Shown here one piece after another: positions 19,787 to 29,439 of a DNA stretch of 64,000 nucleotides. Position numbers and translations under genes: made by a program. The notes below the pieces were generated by a model. The model was not told where the DNA came from, searched no databases, and worked only from the letters and a program-made list of their open reading frames with translations. Origin of the DNA: Pyropia yezoensis (Eukaryota; Rhodophyta; Bangiophyceae; Bangiales; Bangiaceae); the NCBI GenBank assembly GCA_009829735.1, contig CM020620.1:6836545-6900544 (forward strand), in the 5' to 3' direction. How positions within the stretch are numbered: position 1 is the stretch's first letter; each line of letters opens with the position of its first letter.

Positions 19787-22155
19787 ATGTCGGACCCCCA
19801 GGTACCCGGGGGCGAGGACGACCTCCTGCTTGAGGAGGAGGAAGAGGTGATGCAAGACGACGTTCCCGTCTCTGCCACCGCTGCCGAGTGCTTCTTGGCG
19901 AGCTCGTCCGAAGACGAGGGCGACCGGGTAACCGTCCGCGTGGCCCCGGAAGGTGCGCCTGGCGGTTTGTCGTCCGTGTGCAGCGGCACGACGGCTCCGT
20001 CGGGTGGCGGGCAACCGCGTGTAGCGGCTGCCTCTACCCCTACTCCTCCGGCGGCCCGGATGGCTCCTGTCGCCGGTGCCGGCGCGGCTCACCTCCAGAC
20101 GGCGTCGCCGGCGTGTCGGATGGTCGTGGCGGCACCCCGGCCGGGACGGCGGGTCAAGACGGCGCGGGTGCCCGCCCGGTTGGTGTATCCGCCGCGGCGG
20201 GTAACGGGTCTACCCCTGCTGCCCCCGTGGTGCCCACGTCGGGCCCGGGTGGCGGCGATGCTCTGCCCGCGGTGCCGCGGACGCTTGGTGGTCAAGAAGT
20301 GTCTACCCCGATGGCAGTGGACTCCGGGAGCAACTCCGGGCGGGCGCCCGCCCTTCTTCTTCCTCCTCGGCCCCGTGCACCTTCGGCACCGGCCCATCTG
20401 CCGGTGGGGCATCCCCCGGCGCCCCCTATTCTTCCTGGTCCTGCCCGGGTTGCCCCTTTGGGTGGCGGTGTCGCCTTGGCGGCGGGTCCACCCGCTATGT
20501 CGATGTCCGACTTGGTGGCTCGGGTCCGAGGCCTGACGGTGCAGGAGTCGATGGAGTCCGCTGGGCGGATGCGGGTGGACTTCCACCAGCCGCGTCTTCC
20601 TGGAGAGACCTCCCGGCGCGTCAAGGTGGACCCGAGTTGGGAGCGGGAGTTGGTGCGGCTGGTCAACCAGCCGAACGCGGTCCGGGTGGAACACCATTGG
20701 ATCCTGAGTCAGCCGGACGACCGGCATGCGCAGCTCTGGCGCACCCGGGTGGGGCGGGGTGAGGTCTACCTCGACTCCGCCTTCGGGGTATGCGACTTGA
20801 TTGCCCCCGCGTTGCCGCGGGAGGTTGACTACCCGGTTAGTGCTCGGGGGGTTGCGGCGGCGGCGGAGCCGGTAGCGTTTGGGGAGACGGTGGGTGATAC
20901 CGGCCGGTATCCCGGCTTTGAGTACTTCCCGGGGGTATCCCCGTATCTGACGTTGACGGCTCCCTACCCGCCTATGGCGGGGTTGAAGTCGGCGTCCAGC
21001 TGGCGGCGCAACCATGGTGTCATGGCGGATGCGTTCCGCACCGATATAACATGTGCGTTGCAGACCGGCAACGGTCGTGCGCCGGTATACACTCCCGTGC
21101 GCCCGCCTCTGTGGCAGGAGGGGTGGGAACCCGCCCCTGCTTTCCGGTTTGACACCGGCTCCTGCCTCCGATACTTCGGGAGTGTGTTGGCCTCCCGACC
21201 GGTCCACCCGTTGCAGGGGACCTTCACCCTTGAGGTTACCCTCGGGCAGGCGTCCTCCTTCTTGCTGTCCGTTCGCCGGCAGGGGCGCCTGGTTCATCTT
21301 CCGATGGGTGTCCGTCGGCACATCGGGCAGCTGGGCGTGGACATGATAGCTGCCAAGACCGGGTTGGCCCGGGAGTTCGAGGCCCTGCTGGCCGTTCACG
21401 ACGCCGTGAACTGGGCTAGGGTGCTGGCCCTTCCCCCGTACCGGGACCCGCAGGCTGGGGCTACCCCTTTGCCTCGTCACTCGTTGCGTATCCGGCGTAC
21501 TCAGCCGGGTGAGACCAATTGCCGTGGGTGGGAGTCCACCGAGGCCGTTCCTGACCTGGGTATTCCCATGGTCATCCATGACCCTCTTCAAGTCCTCGCC
21601 CCGTGGTTCGGTAACCCGGTACCGATGGCGGTTGGCCGTCGTCCCCGAGAGTGGGGCTCTGCGGGTGGGGAGCGTGAGGTGTCCCGTCGTCGGGCGGAGC
21701 CCCGCCGGGGTTACGGTGGAGCCCCTTCGGTGGGGTCCTACCGGGCCTCATATCAGGCGCCACCGGCTCCGGTGGTGGCCGTGTCGGCTCCTCTGGCTCC
21801 TCTGGCTGCGCCAGTGTCACCTCCCGCCCCTGTCATACAAGACGGGAGTCCCCGTCTCTGGTATGAGGGCGTTGACGCCCTTGTTGCCCGCGCAATGCGG
21901 GAGGGTCTCTCTGTTAGCTGGGGGGATATCCCCCCAGGTGCTGCGCTGGTTGGGTCAGCGCGTTGCTTCGGTGGCGTGCTTGACCGCCTCCAGACAGCTC
22001 TGGAGGACGTGGAGGCTGGCCGCAGCACCCTCGTCCAGCTATGCACCGAGGTAACTCGTGTGAACGACCGTCGTGAGATTGCCGACCGGTGGAGCATGGA
22101 GGTGTACGCGCTTACGCGTGAGTGGCCTCCCTCGGGCAGTGGGTCTACCCACTGA
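19787..22155 (+). pseudogene. Element C antisense ORF (one frameshift)
   Basis: ATG at 19787 (MSDPQVPGGEDD) starts an acidic N-terminus (LLLEEEEEVMQDD). The frame shifts near 20090-20105, after which the second frame runs to 22155. Element D has the same protein in one frame (53875-56322). The globular part has VEHHWILSQPDDRHAQLW, SSWRRNHGVMADAF, CLRYFGSVLASRPVHPL and LLSVRRQGRLVHLP, and the C-terminal domain has LWYEGVDALVARAM and GVLDRLQTALEDVEAG. FGSV with downstream Leu-rich helices and the C-terminal domain layout echo the A and B antisense proteins, but identity is low. Function unknown. Confidence 0.8.
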
Positions 22156-22568
22156 GGAGTGCTATTGTTTGTGAGGGAGAGGGCCCCGGTGACCCTTATG
22201 GTGGCCGGGTAGTAGTGAGTATAAACTCATCCCCCGCTGGGGCGTTTGCATGATACCAATGCCTGCCTTTGGTTCTTTCTCGCGCCCCCAACCCATTCTG
22301 GTTGGTTAATACTCATGAAGGTCAACCTTCCTTAGTCCGTCACTAGCCCCATGGATGAGGCTTTACATCGGTGTAAGCCTCAGGTTACTTCGAAATTATC
22401 GGAGTTAGTTATCTCCTTCAAGTAAACTTGTAAAAGTCAATCGCTTACTTAGTTTGCCTAAGTCCGCTCCAACTTAGTGAACCTAAGTCTTGCCGAATCC
22501 ATGTGACACCCTACTTAGTAGGTATAAGCCTCACCTCCCAACAGCCGAAGTCGGTGTCGGTTGGGTTG
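22156..22568. terminator. Inverted-repeat spacer between convergent ORFs of element C
   Basis: 413 bp between the antisense ORF stop and the pol stop. It holds repeats of the form ACTTAG-N4-6-CCTAAGT (about 22447-22465 and 22470-22490) and CCTACTTAGTAGG at about 22511. Element D has more copies of the same unit. Their position between two 3' ends suggests bidirectional transcript-end or processing signals; this is inference. Confidence 0.4.
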
Positions 22569-25500
22569 TTACAGCAGGCGTCGTCGCCTCATGTAAGGCA
22601 TGAGAAGTTGGCGGGGTATATTTGCCGCTTGTTCCCAGGTGGGTGAGTCGTATCCGACCCACATCACCTTGACATACCAGGGTCCTGGTAGGGCCGGGTC
22701 GGTGTGTCCGACCACGCTCTCTACTTGGTATGGAATCCCATCCGGTCCCACCGGGTCATCTGACCGGTGGGTTGTAAGAGCTTCATGTAGCAACCCAGCC
22801 GGTACCGGCTGAGGCTGTTCCGGCTTCGGAGCAGGTGTCACATCGTTGAGGTTGATGCGTTGTATCTCCGTATCGGAGTGCAGGATTACAGAGTGATCAT
22901 CTCTGTGTAAGATCTGGTACGGTCCCTTGACCGGTTGCATAAGCTTGTTCCCGCGGAACTTCTGGTTTCTGATATAGGCCCAGTCACCTGTTACCAGGGT
23001 TGCGTTGCGTACCCGTAGCCGGGCGTCAAAGTTATTCTTGTACCGAAGTTGTGTACGGTCAAGGGCACCCTTCAGCTTCGGAATCATCCACGATAGTTTG
23101 GCCAACCAAGCTAAGTGGATTCGTTCGGCCGGTCGGCCCTTCGGTATATCATACCGAGTGCATCTGCCCGGTGGCAGCGTCAGGTTACCGACGCCCATCG
23201 GCATGACCCATTCCAGGGGGGCAATGGTGGTACTCCGGTGGGGCCTGGCATTGTATGCCAGGGTCAAGACGGACAGAAGCCTGTCCCACGTCTTCGTGTG
23301 TTCTGCCACATAGCATTGGAGCATCTTGACGATGGTGCGGTTGAACCGCTCCACCTGCCCGTTGGACTGCGGGTGGTAGTCGGATGCCCGACGGGGTTCG
23401 ATACCGAACATGCCCAGGACCTTAGTGCAGAATGCTGACGTAAGGTTTGCTCCATTATCGGAGAGGAGTTGCTTCATTACTCCGTAAGCACTGATCCAGT
23501 GGTCAACCACTGCGTTCATGATGGTGTAGGCCGTATCGTCCGGGATTGCTACTGCCCGTGACAGCTTAGTAAAGCGGTACGACATGACCAGGATGTACCT
23601 GTTCCCTTCTTCCGTTACCGGAAGCGGTCCGAGTATGTCGATAGCGACTTGCTCGTTGGGTCCATCCGGGGGGAACAGTTTCATAGCGGATGCCCGCCTA
23701 TGAAGACTCATGCGATTCCGTGCGCACGGGTGGCATCCCCGCACGTGGTCGATTACGTCGACGGCCATTGCTGGCCAGTAGAAGAACCTTCGCATTGCTG
23801 CGAACATGCGCGAACCCCCCGGGTGTCCGGCTGTGGGGTTCTCGTGTTCTCGTTCCATGACGGCCTGCCGTAAGGACACGGGAACCACGACCTGATGCTG
23901 TCCATCGGCGGGTGCCCGCCGATATATGAGTCCGTCCTCGTTCTCGGAGAAGATGCCGGCCGTGCCGGCCAGGAGGTTAGCACGATGGCGTTTACAGTCA
24001 TCGTCATTGGCCTGTGCCTCGCGGAAGTCCGCGAGGGTCAATGGGCACGCAAGGTGTGCCATGGTATGGTTAACCATACCTTGGGGAGCATTACCCACCA
24101 TGCACACCGGTACCAACGGGATGTCTTCGTCCACCTGTCGGGTATCCCCGCTTGGGGTATCGAGTCGCGACAGCGCGTCCCCCAGATGATGGGTGGAGCC
24201 GGCCTTATGTATGGTCCGGTAGTCGTGCTCGGCCATCTTCAGCCTCCACCGGGCTAGCCGACCGTGGCTGTCGGAATCCTTGTCACCAAGGTTGAGAAGC
24301 CATCGTAAAGGTTCGTGGTCGGACCTTACGATGAACCTGGAACCTTCCAGGTATGGCCGGAGCAGTTGCACTGCCCATATGACTCCGAGGCACTCGCGCT
24401 CGGTGGCACTATAGTTACGCTCAGCCGGGTTGAGTGTCCGGCTGAAGTACCCCACCGGATGTAGGTCCGGGATAGCATTATCGGTACCGATGATGGTCTC
24501 TCCCTGTAGCAGGGTGCATCCCACTTGGGTGTCGCAGGCATCGACGTCGATGACGAAGGTCCCGCGTCTATGCGGCAACGCAAGCACGGGTGGGGCTAGC
24601 AGAGCTTGCTTGAGCAGCTCGAAGGCCTCCCCCTCGCTGGGCGAGGGAGGTTGGAGTACCTTTGGCAAGGCACTGCTCGTCAGGACCGTTAACGGTTTGG
24701 CTATACGAGCGAAGTCCTTGACGAACCGTCGGTATACGTTGCACATCCCCAGGAAGCTTTTCAGCTGTGTCTGGGTGGTTGGGTATTGCGCATCATGGAG
24801 TGCCCGGGTATTAGCTTCGAGCACTCCCAGTTTACCTGGTGTGATCTGGTGACCCAGATACTCGACTGTCTGCTGGAAGAAGGCGCACTTCTTGAGGCGC
24901 AAGGTTACCCCGGCGTTCCGCAAGAGGGTGAGTACCTTGTCGACATGTTGCACATGGTCATCCATGTTACGCGAGAAGACCATGACGTTGTCCAAGTACA
25001 CCAGGCAGTTCCGCCACTTGACTCCCGACAGTATAATGTCGATGGCCCGTTGGAATGTGGCGGGGGCGTTGGACAATCCGAAGGGCATCCTTAGGAACTC
25101 GTACACGCCACTGTGACAGACGAACGCCGCCTTGGGGATATCCTCTTCCGCAACTGGGATCTGCCAGTACCCGGCATTGCAGTCGATAGTGGTAAACACT
25201 GTGGCTTCCCCCAGCGAGTCGATGCACTCGTCCATCCTTGGTACAGGGTATGAGTCTTTCTTGGTAACCAAGTTGAGGCGTCGATAATCGATGCAAAACC
25301 GAGGGGTCTGATCCTTCTTCGGTACGACAACGACTGGGGCGCCCCACTCCGACATCGAAGGTCGGATCACCTTAGCTTCGCTCATCCTCTTCACTTCTCC
25401 ATCAACGATCTCTCGTTGCATAGGCCCCGCCCGATGCGGTTGCGACCGCGCTGGTCGAGCACCTGCTACCAGGTCTATACGGTGTTGGGTTGCCCCAATG

Positions 25501-26756
25501 GTACCCAGCGCCCCGCCGTTCCACATGACGTCGTGCTTTCTTAGCATCCGTTGTACCCCTTCAGCTACCGAAGGGGGAAGGTGGTCGAGGTCAGCCTCGG
25601 CCAGTGCCCTCAAGGCTTCTTGGTCCTTTGGCGGCATGTCCGCCGGAGCCGCCGATGGGTTAGGCTTCCCGTCATCGGGTTGCTGCCGCTCGGTGACCTC
25701 GGTGACCGCCAGCACCTCAAGTGGTTCCACTTGACCTTCCTTGTCCGGGGTAAGGATATCTCCTTCGTAGAGCTCGGCAATCCCAAGGATAGTTCCCTTC
25801 GGGAGGGTGACTGCCTTACGGCGATAGTTCGCCATCACCAGCAGTGATGACCCCCCCGCTGGGAGGTCTGCGATACCATTGACCATGGTCAGCCCATGGC
25901 GCTTGTAGGTTCGTAGGTTGGACTGGACTCTGCAGATGCCTGCGAGGTCACAGTTAACCGGGAGGACGGTCTCCGATAGCGGCTCAAAGCGAGTCCGCTT
26001 GGCCAGCCGGAGTGTCTTCGGTTCTACGCTTGCGTATACCTCAGCCACGTTAACGTGGCTCCCTTGTAGCGTCAGGTCCCTGACGATAGCTGTCTGTCCT
26101 CTCTTCGTCCCGTGGGCCTCTTGCAGCTCGACGGTCCTCCGGCCCGGCCGGATTGCATCAACGTGAACGTTGATGAAGGTGCACCCCAGTATGCAGAGCA
26201 CAGATAGCGTCTCACATACCAGGAAGTAAACTTCCGTAGTAAGCTCCCCGATGGTGACCTGCAGCGACATCGCTGCGGTCGTACGAATGAGACGACCATT
26301 CGCATCCTTGATTGTGGGTCCCCGAGCAACTCTGAATCGCGGGAGCCACTTGTCCGGGAGGGTATCCTTCCGGATCAGGTTAGGTCCAGCCCCGGTATTC
26401 AGTACAGGGTGGTACGATCGGGTCGACTGGGGGTCAACCCCCAGTGTGGCTGATACCTTGAAGTTCTCCAAGGTGAACAGCACGTGGCCTACACCAATAT
26501 CCGGTGTAGCTCGGGCATCCTGAACAGGGCCCTTGTCTGGTTCCATGTGACGGGGCTTCCCGTCCTCTCCTCCCAACCTTGGAGGTTGGTCATCAATCCC
26601 CTGACGCCGTGTCGTCGGGGTCCGAAGGTGTACCCGGGGGTTGATGCGGCGTCGGCTCAACCGCGCTCTCCGTGGGGCTTTCCCCGCGGCAGTCCGGGGT
26701 GGCTTGTTAGGGTTACCCCAGCGACCCCGTGTCGTCCTTCCTCTTACTCGTTTCCC
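22569..26756 (-). CDS. pol: Element C Pol polyprotein, open but with catalytic substitutions
   Basis: The -1 frame is open from GGGAAAC at 26756-26750 to the stop at 22569 (about 1,395 codons). No ATG occurs near the start, which fits synthesis as Gag-Pol. Domains: protease, RT (FCIDYRRLN, NAPATFQRAID), RNase H (IDVDACDTQVGC, TERECLGVIWA), integrase (HPGGSRMFAAMRR, CHPCARNRMS, AIDILGPLP, LSDNGANLTS, NGQVERFNRT) and a C-terminal chromodomain-like segment (WYVKVMWVGYDSPTWEQ). Two key residues differ from element D: the protease motif is NTGAG instead of DTGAG, and the RT box is YLDN instead of YLDD. A nearby integrase residue also differs (VMSYRF versus VMSDRF). The Asp to Asn changes fit G to A transitions on the coding strand. 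Confidence 0.95.
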   Translation of the reverse strand, partial: GKRVRGRTTRGRWGNPNKPPRTAAGKAPRRARLSRRRINPRVHLRTPTTRRQGIDDQPPRLGGEDGKPRHMEPDKGPVQDARATPDIGVGHVLFTLENFKVSATLGVDPQSTRSYHPVLNTGAGPNLIRKDTLPDKWLPRFRVARGPTIKDANGRLIRTTAAMSLQVTIGELTTEVYFLVCETLSVLCILGCTFINVHVDAIRPGRRTVELQEAHGTKRGQTAIVRDLTLQGSHVNVAEVYASVEPKTLRLAKRTRFEPLSETVLPVNCDLAGICRVQSNLRTYKRHGLTMVNGIADLPAGGSSLLVMANYRRKAVTLPKGTILGIAELYEGDILTPDKEGQVEPLEVLAVTEVTERQQPDDGKPNPSAAPADMPPKDQEALRALAEADLDHLPPSVAEGVQRMLRKHDVMWNGGALGTIGATQHRIDLVAGARPARSQPHRAGPMQREIVDGEVKRMSEAKVIRPSMSEWGAPVVVVPKKDQTPRFCIDYRRLNLVTKKDSYPVPRMDECIDSLGEATVFTTIDCNAGYWQIPVAEEDIPKAAFVCHSGVYEFLRMPFGLSNAPATFQRAIDIILSGVKWRNCLVYLDNVMVFSRNMDDHVQHVDKVLTLLRNAGVTLRLKKCAFFQQTVEYLGHQITPGKLGVLEANTRALHDAQYPTTQTQLKSFLGMCNVYRRFVKDFARIAKPLTVLTSSALPKVLQPPSPSEGEAFELLKQALLAPPVLALPHRRGTFVIDVDACDTQVGCTLLQGETIIGTDNAIPDLHPVGYFSRTLNPAERNYSATERECLGVIWAVQLLRPYLEGSRFIVRSDHEPLRWLLNLGDKDSDSHGRLARWRLKMAEHDYRTIHKAGSTHHLGDALSRLDTPSGDTRQVDEDIPLVPVCMVGNAPQGMVNHTMAHLACPLTLADFREAQANDDDCKRHRANLLAGTAGIFSENEDGLIYRRAPADGQHQVVVPVSLRQAVMEREHENPTAGHPGGSRMFAAMRRFFYWPAMAVDVIDHVRGCHPCARNRMSLHRRASAMKLFPPDGPNEQVAIDILGPLPVTEEGNRYILVMSYRFTKLSRAVAIPDDTAYTIMNAVVDHWISAYGVMKQLLSDNGANLTSAFCTKVLGMFGIEPRRASDYHPQSNGQVERFNRTIVKMLQCYVAEHTKTWDRLLSVLTLAYNARPHRSTTIAPLEWVMPMGVGNLTLPPGRCTRYDIPKGRPAERIHLAWLAKLSWMIPKLKGALDRTQLRYKNNFDARLRVRNATLVTGDWAYIRNQKFRGNKLMQPVKGPYQILHRDDHSVILHSDTEIQRINLNDVTPAPKPEQPQPVPAGLLHEALTTHRSDDPVGPDGIPYQVESVVGHTDPALPGPWYVKVMWVGYDSPTWEQAANIPRQLLMPYMRRRRLL

Positions 26757-28849
26757 GTGCTCGGCCGGGTACTATCTTTCGGGCTATCCGGGAGAGGAGG
26801 TGCCTCCTCGACTGCCAGTACTCCTCCTGGAGCTTGCTGCCTACCCGGTGCCGGGCTTCTGGCGGGATACCCCCCGACGGAGGCCTTCCGTTGCGCCGCT
26901 GCCCGTCGAGACTCCTCCGGGATGAGCGGGCATGAGGACACCCAGTGTTGGGGGTCTTTGCACAACATACATCCGGACGTGCCGGCCGTCCCGGGCGTCC
27001 GCGTCGGGTTGGCTCTATAGGTCCGGTTGCCTGCCTCGGGCGCCCGAGTGCCCGCCCCTTGGTAGGCCTTGGGTCCTGGTGCCAGCCGGAACATGGACTC
27101 CCCCAACCGGTTGGCTCTACCAGCGATGTGCGGAGGTGCCTCCGTACGTACTGCCCATGTCGGCAGGGGCTGGTGGGGGTTACCCGTAACCGGGGCATAC
27201 CCCGTAGTCCGCACATACGGGACGCGCCGACCCGCTCCCTCGTTGACCTGGAACTGGGTCCCAGCCGGGGCGATGTACGCTACCGTACAATGCTCATCAA
27301 TCACCGGCGTCGCCGGTAGCAACAGGTGGCCCTGTTGGTCGACTAGAGGTTCATCCTCACCGGTAGGGGTATGTTCGGTCGCCACCAGTACTGGTGCGGC
27401 CTTACGTTCCACCGTCTCTTGCCTCGGTACCGGGGTAAGACTGGGCTTGCCTCCCTCACCCTTGGGCTTCGGGGCCAAGGCGCATTCCGGGTGTAGCACC
27501 CGGTAGGCGTCCCCTAGGGACTTGCACATATGCATCAGTCGACTGAAGTTCGTCCGGGCCGTATTGGCTCCCCGTGCGGATATCCGCACGTAGTTGGGTA
27601 CTCCTGCGAACAGGATGGCCCGTAGTTCCCCTTCACCGAGGAGCTTCCCCAGCTCGTAGTCGAGCTCTTGGATCCGGCGTCCAAACATCTCCTCATCCTC
27701 CCAGGACTGGGCGGTGGCAGTGCGAAGGGCCCGATAGTGGTCTTCGCACTTGTCCTCACTGAGGTAGCTGCTGAGCAACTCCCTCAATATACCACGGTAA
27801 TCCATGGGGTTGGCTGCGACTCTCATTCCCGGCATCGGGGATGCCTGGCGGAGGATGCCTCGAACCCGCTCGTCAACAAAGAACGGGAGGATCTCCAGCG
27901 CCAGCCCCTCGTTGACGAGTGCCTTGTCTGGGGCTGACTTAAAGGTCTGCATAGAGCGATTCGCTCGGTGCGAGGTCGTACGCATCGATTCCGATACGGC
28001 AGTGGATCGGTCCTCCAAACGATAACGTTCGGGAGTCAGTACCGACCTGAAGACTTCGTTGACAATCTCCGTGTCCGCATCCTGGATATCCAGTCGCTTC
28101 GCCAGTTGATGAGTGAACTCATCGGACTCCAACCGCTTCAGTAAGCTCGCAGTAACCTGCGCTGTCATCGCTTGCATCAGTGACGCTGGAACTTCCGGCG
28201 TCGGCGCCTCGGGTACCCGAGTTGCCTGGCTTCCGTCGTCGAGGGGGTAATGGGAGACGGTACCGTCTCCCCCCATCGCCGACTCTGTTCCGGCGTAAGT
28301 GCCCGCCGGGCCATGTCCGCGGAGCCCGCTCTGGGTGCTCCGAGCGTGGCACTCCGTATGGCTACGTTCCAACTCACCCGACGAGTCGGATCCATAACCC
28401 GCCGTGTCCGGGTGTTGTCCAGGAGTAGCAACACCTGGGTTGACCCTGGTGGCCTCCGAAAGTAGTCCGGCCGGTTCGGACCGTACCGGTGTGGGGGGGA
28501 CCCGACGGGGTACCGTCGTATGGCGTGCTGACATCAGCACCGCCATTGCGTCCTCCGTACGCTCTTGACGGGCGTCGAGCCCGGTGAACCGGGCTTCGAT
28601 GCGAGCCAATGATGCCATCAGGGAGTCTCCTGGTGAAGGTGGCGGCGGCGTGAGGTCGGCAGAGGACGGTTGCGGCGGTCCGCCGCCCCCGGCCGTCCGT
28701 GCCGTACCAAACGTCGATCCGGCACCGGAGAGCATCGGCGTCTCAATGTTGTCGATCGGCTTACCGATCCCGGGTCCCGGGTTCAGCTCCGGGGTCGGCG
28801 TCGACGCCGATCCGTCACCTTGAACGTTCCCCGTCACTTGGGTAGACAT
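26744..28849 (-). CDS. gag: Element C Gag, about 701 aa, with CCHC knuckle
   Basis: ATG at 28849 (MSTQVTGNVQGDGSAS). A long Thr/Pro/Gly-rich N-terminal part is followed by a helical capsid-like region (ALEILPFFVDERVRGILRQA, DYRGILRELLSSYLSEDKCEDHYRAL, FGRRIQELDYELGKLL). The knuckle CMLCKDPQHWVSSC (CX2CX4HX4C) lies near the C-terminus. It ends STGNE-stop, encoded through GGGAAACGAGTAA, the shared frameshift signal. It is the longest of the three Gag types here. Confidence 0.9.
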   Translation of the reverse strand: MSTQVTGNVQGDGSASTPTPELNPGPGIGKPIDNIETPMLSGAGSTFGTARTAGGGGPPQPSSADLTPPPPSPGDSLMASLARIEARFTGLDARQERTEDAMAVLMSARHTTVPRRVPPTPVRSEPAGLLSEATRVNPGVATPGQHPDTAGYGSDSSGELERSHTECHARSTQSGLRGHGPAGTYAGTESAMGGDGTVSHYPLDDGSQATRVPEAPTPEVPASLMQAMTAQVTASLLKRLESDEFTHQLAKRLDIQDADTEIVNEVFRSVLTPERYRLEDRSTAVSESMRTTSHRANRSMQTFKSAPDKALVNEGLALEILPFFVDERVRGILRQASPMPGMRVAANPMDYRGILRELLSSYLSEDKCEDHYRALRTATAQSWEDEEMFGRRIQELDYELGKLLGEGELRAILFAGVPNYVRISARGANTARTNFSRLMHMCKSLGDAYRVLHPECALAPKPKGEGGKPSLTPVPRQETVERKAAPVLVATEHTPTGEDEPLVDQQGHLLLPATPVIDEHCTVAYIAPAGTQFQVNEGAGRRVPYVRTTGYAPVTGNPHQPLPTWAVRTEAPPHIAGRANRLGESMFRLAPGPKAYQGAGTRAPEAGNRTYRANPTRTPGTAGTSGCMLCKDPQHWVSSCPLIPEESRRAAAQRKASVGGYPARSPAPGRQQAPGGVLAVEEAPPLPDSPKDSTRPSTGNE
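26750..26756 (-). promoter_or_regulatory. Candidate -1 frameshift site GGGAAAC (element C)
   Basis: G GGA AAC in the gag frame, then GAG TAA. Downstream minus-strand sequence can form CGGGGT/ACCCCG or GGGGT/ACCCC stems. In element D the equivalent pairing is CCGGGG/CCCCGG. Which stem forms cannot be decided by eye. Confidence 0.7.
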
Positions 28850-29055
28850 AGTCACAATCAGTCAACCGACGTAACAGTCACCACGAATAAGAGAGCGAGG
28901 GGGTAGTTGGGGGAGAGTAACCGTAGATCGCAGTCAAACGCAACCACTCAAAACAATCAACAGATTGCAGCACCACGAGTACAAGAAAAGGACTGGATCC
29001 CTATCCGTGTGCCAGGGCCGAAGACGGCGTCACCACAAGGGTGACGGAGACCCGT

Positions 29056-29072
29056 CCCCTGCTGCTCCACCA
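29056..29072 (-). other. Element C primer-binding site
   Basis: Complement of TGGTGGAGCAGCAGGGG, one base from the 5' LTR. Same 17 nt as in elements A, B1 and E. Confidence 0.85.
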
Positions 29073-29073
29073 A

Positions 29074-29437
29074 TGTAGCACAATAGGGTATCCGCTACAC
29101 GTCCACTCTCAGGGAACACTCACCACGGGGGATCGGCACCAACGTCACCGGGAGGCCAAGGTTGCTGTCCTTGGAGCGCAAGCCACGGGACCAGGATGGG
29201 AGCCCAAATGGGAGGGGTTTGTTGTTCTACCTTGGCCGGCGGTGGATTCGCCGCCGGCCCCCTCGTTAGAAACCCTCGGAGACACTACTAACTACCCTCC
29301 ACCCCAAGATGCAAGTCCCGCTGGTCATACGTAACTTATAGATACCGTTACCAGTACGGACTCCCAAATTGAAAGTTAAGGGTTAGAAGTAGCCCCCCTA
29401 ATATTAGGGTCACAATACGGACAACCATATTGCTACA
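29074..29437 (-). repeat. Element C 5' LTR (right)
   Basis: 364 bp, paired with 18860-19223 with about seven substitutions. Followed by the target duplication TGGTC at 29438-29442. Confidence 0.95.
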
Positions 29438-29439
29438 TG

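Larger units (their letters stand above)
18860..29437 (-). mobile_element. Element C: chromovirus-like LTR retrotransposon nested in element B1 gag
   Basis: 10,578 bp, minus orientation, with 364-bp LTRs and a TGGTC target duplication (18855-18859 and 29438-29442). The LTRs differ at about seven positions (roughly 2 percent by eye). gag and pol are open along their length, but the protease Asp and one RT catalytic Asp are substituted, so it is probably dead as an autonomous unit. The antisense ORF has one frameshift. Element D (52924 onward) is a close relative. Confidence 0.95.

Noticed and set aside
20089-21591. 500-aa minus-strand ORF inside element C
   Set aside because: It is antisense to the conserved third ORF and rich in Arg/His/Pro. 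The plus-strand frame is the one conserved as protein between C and D.
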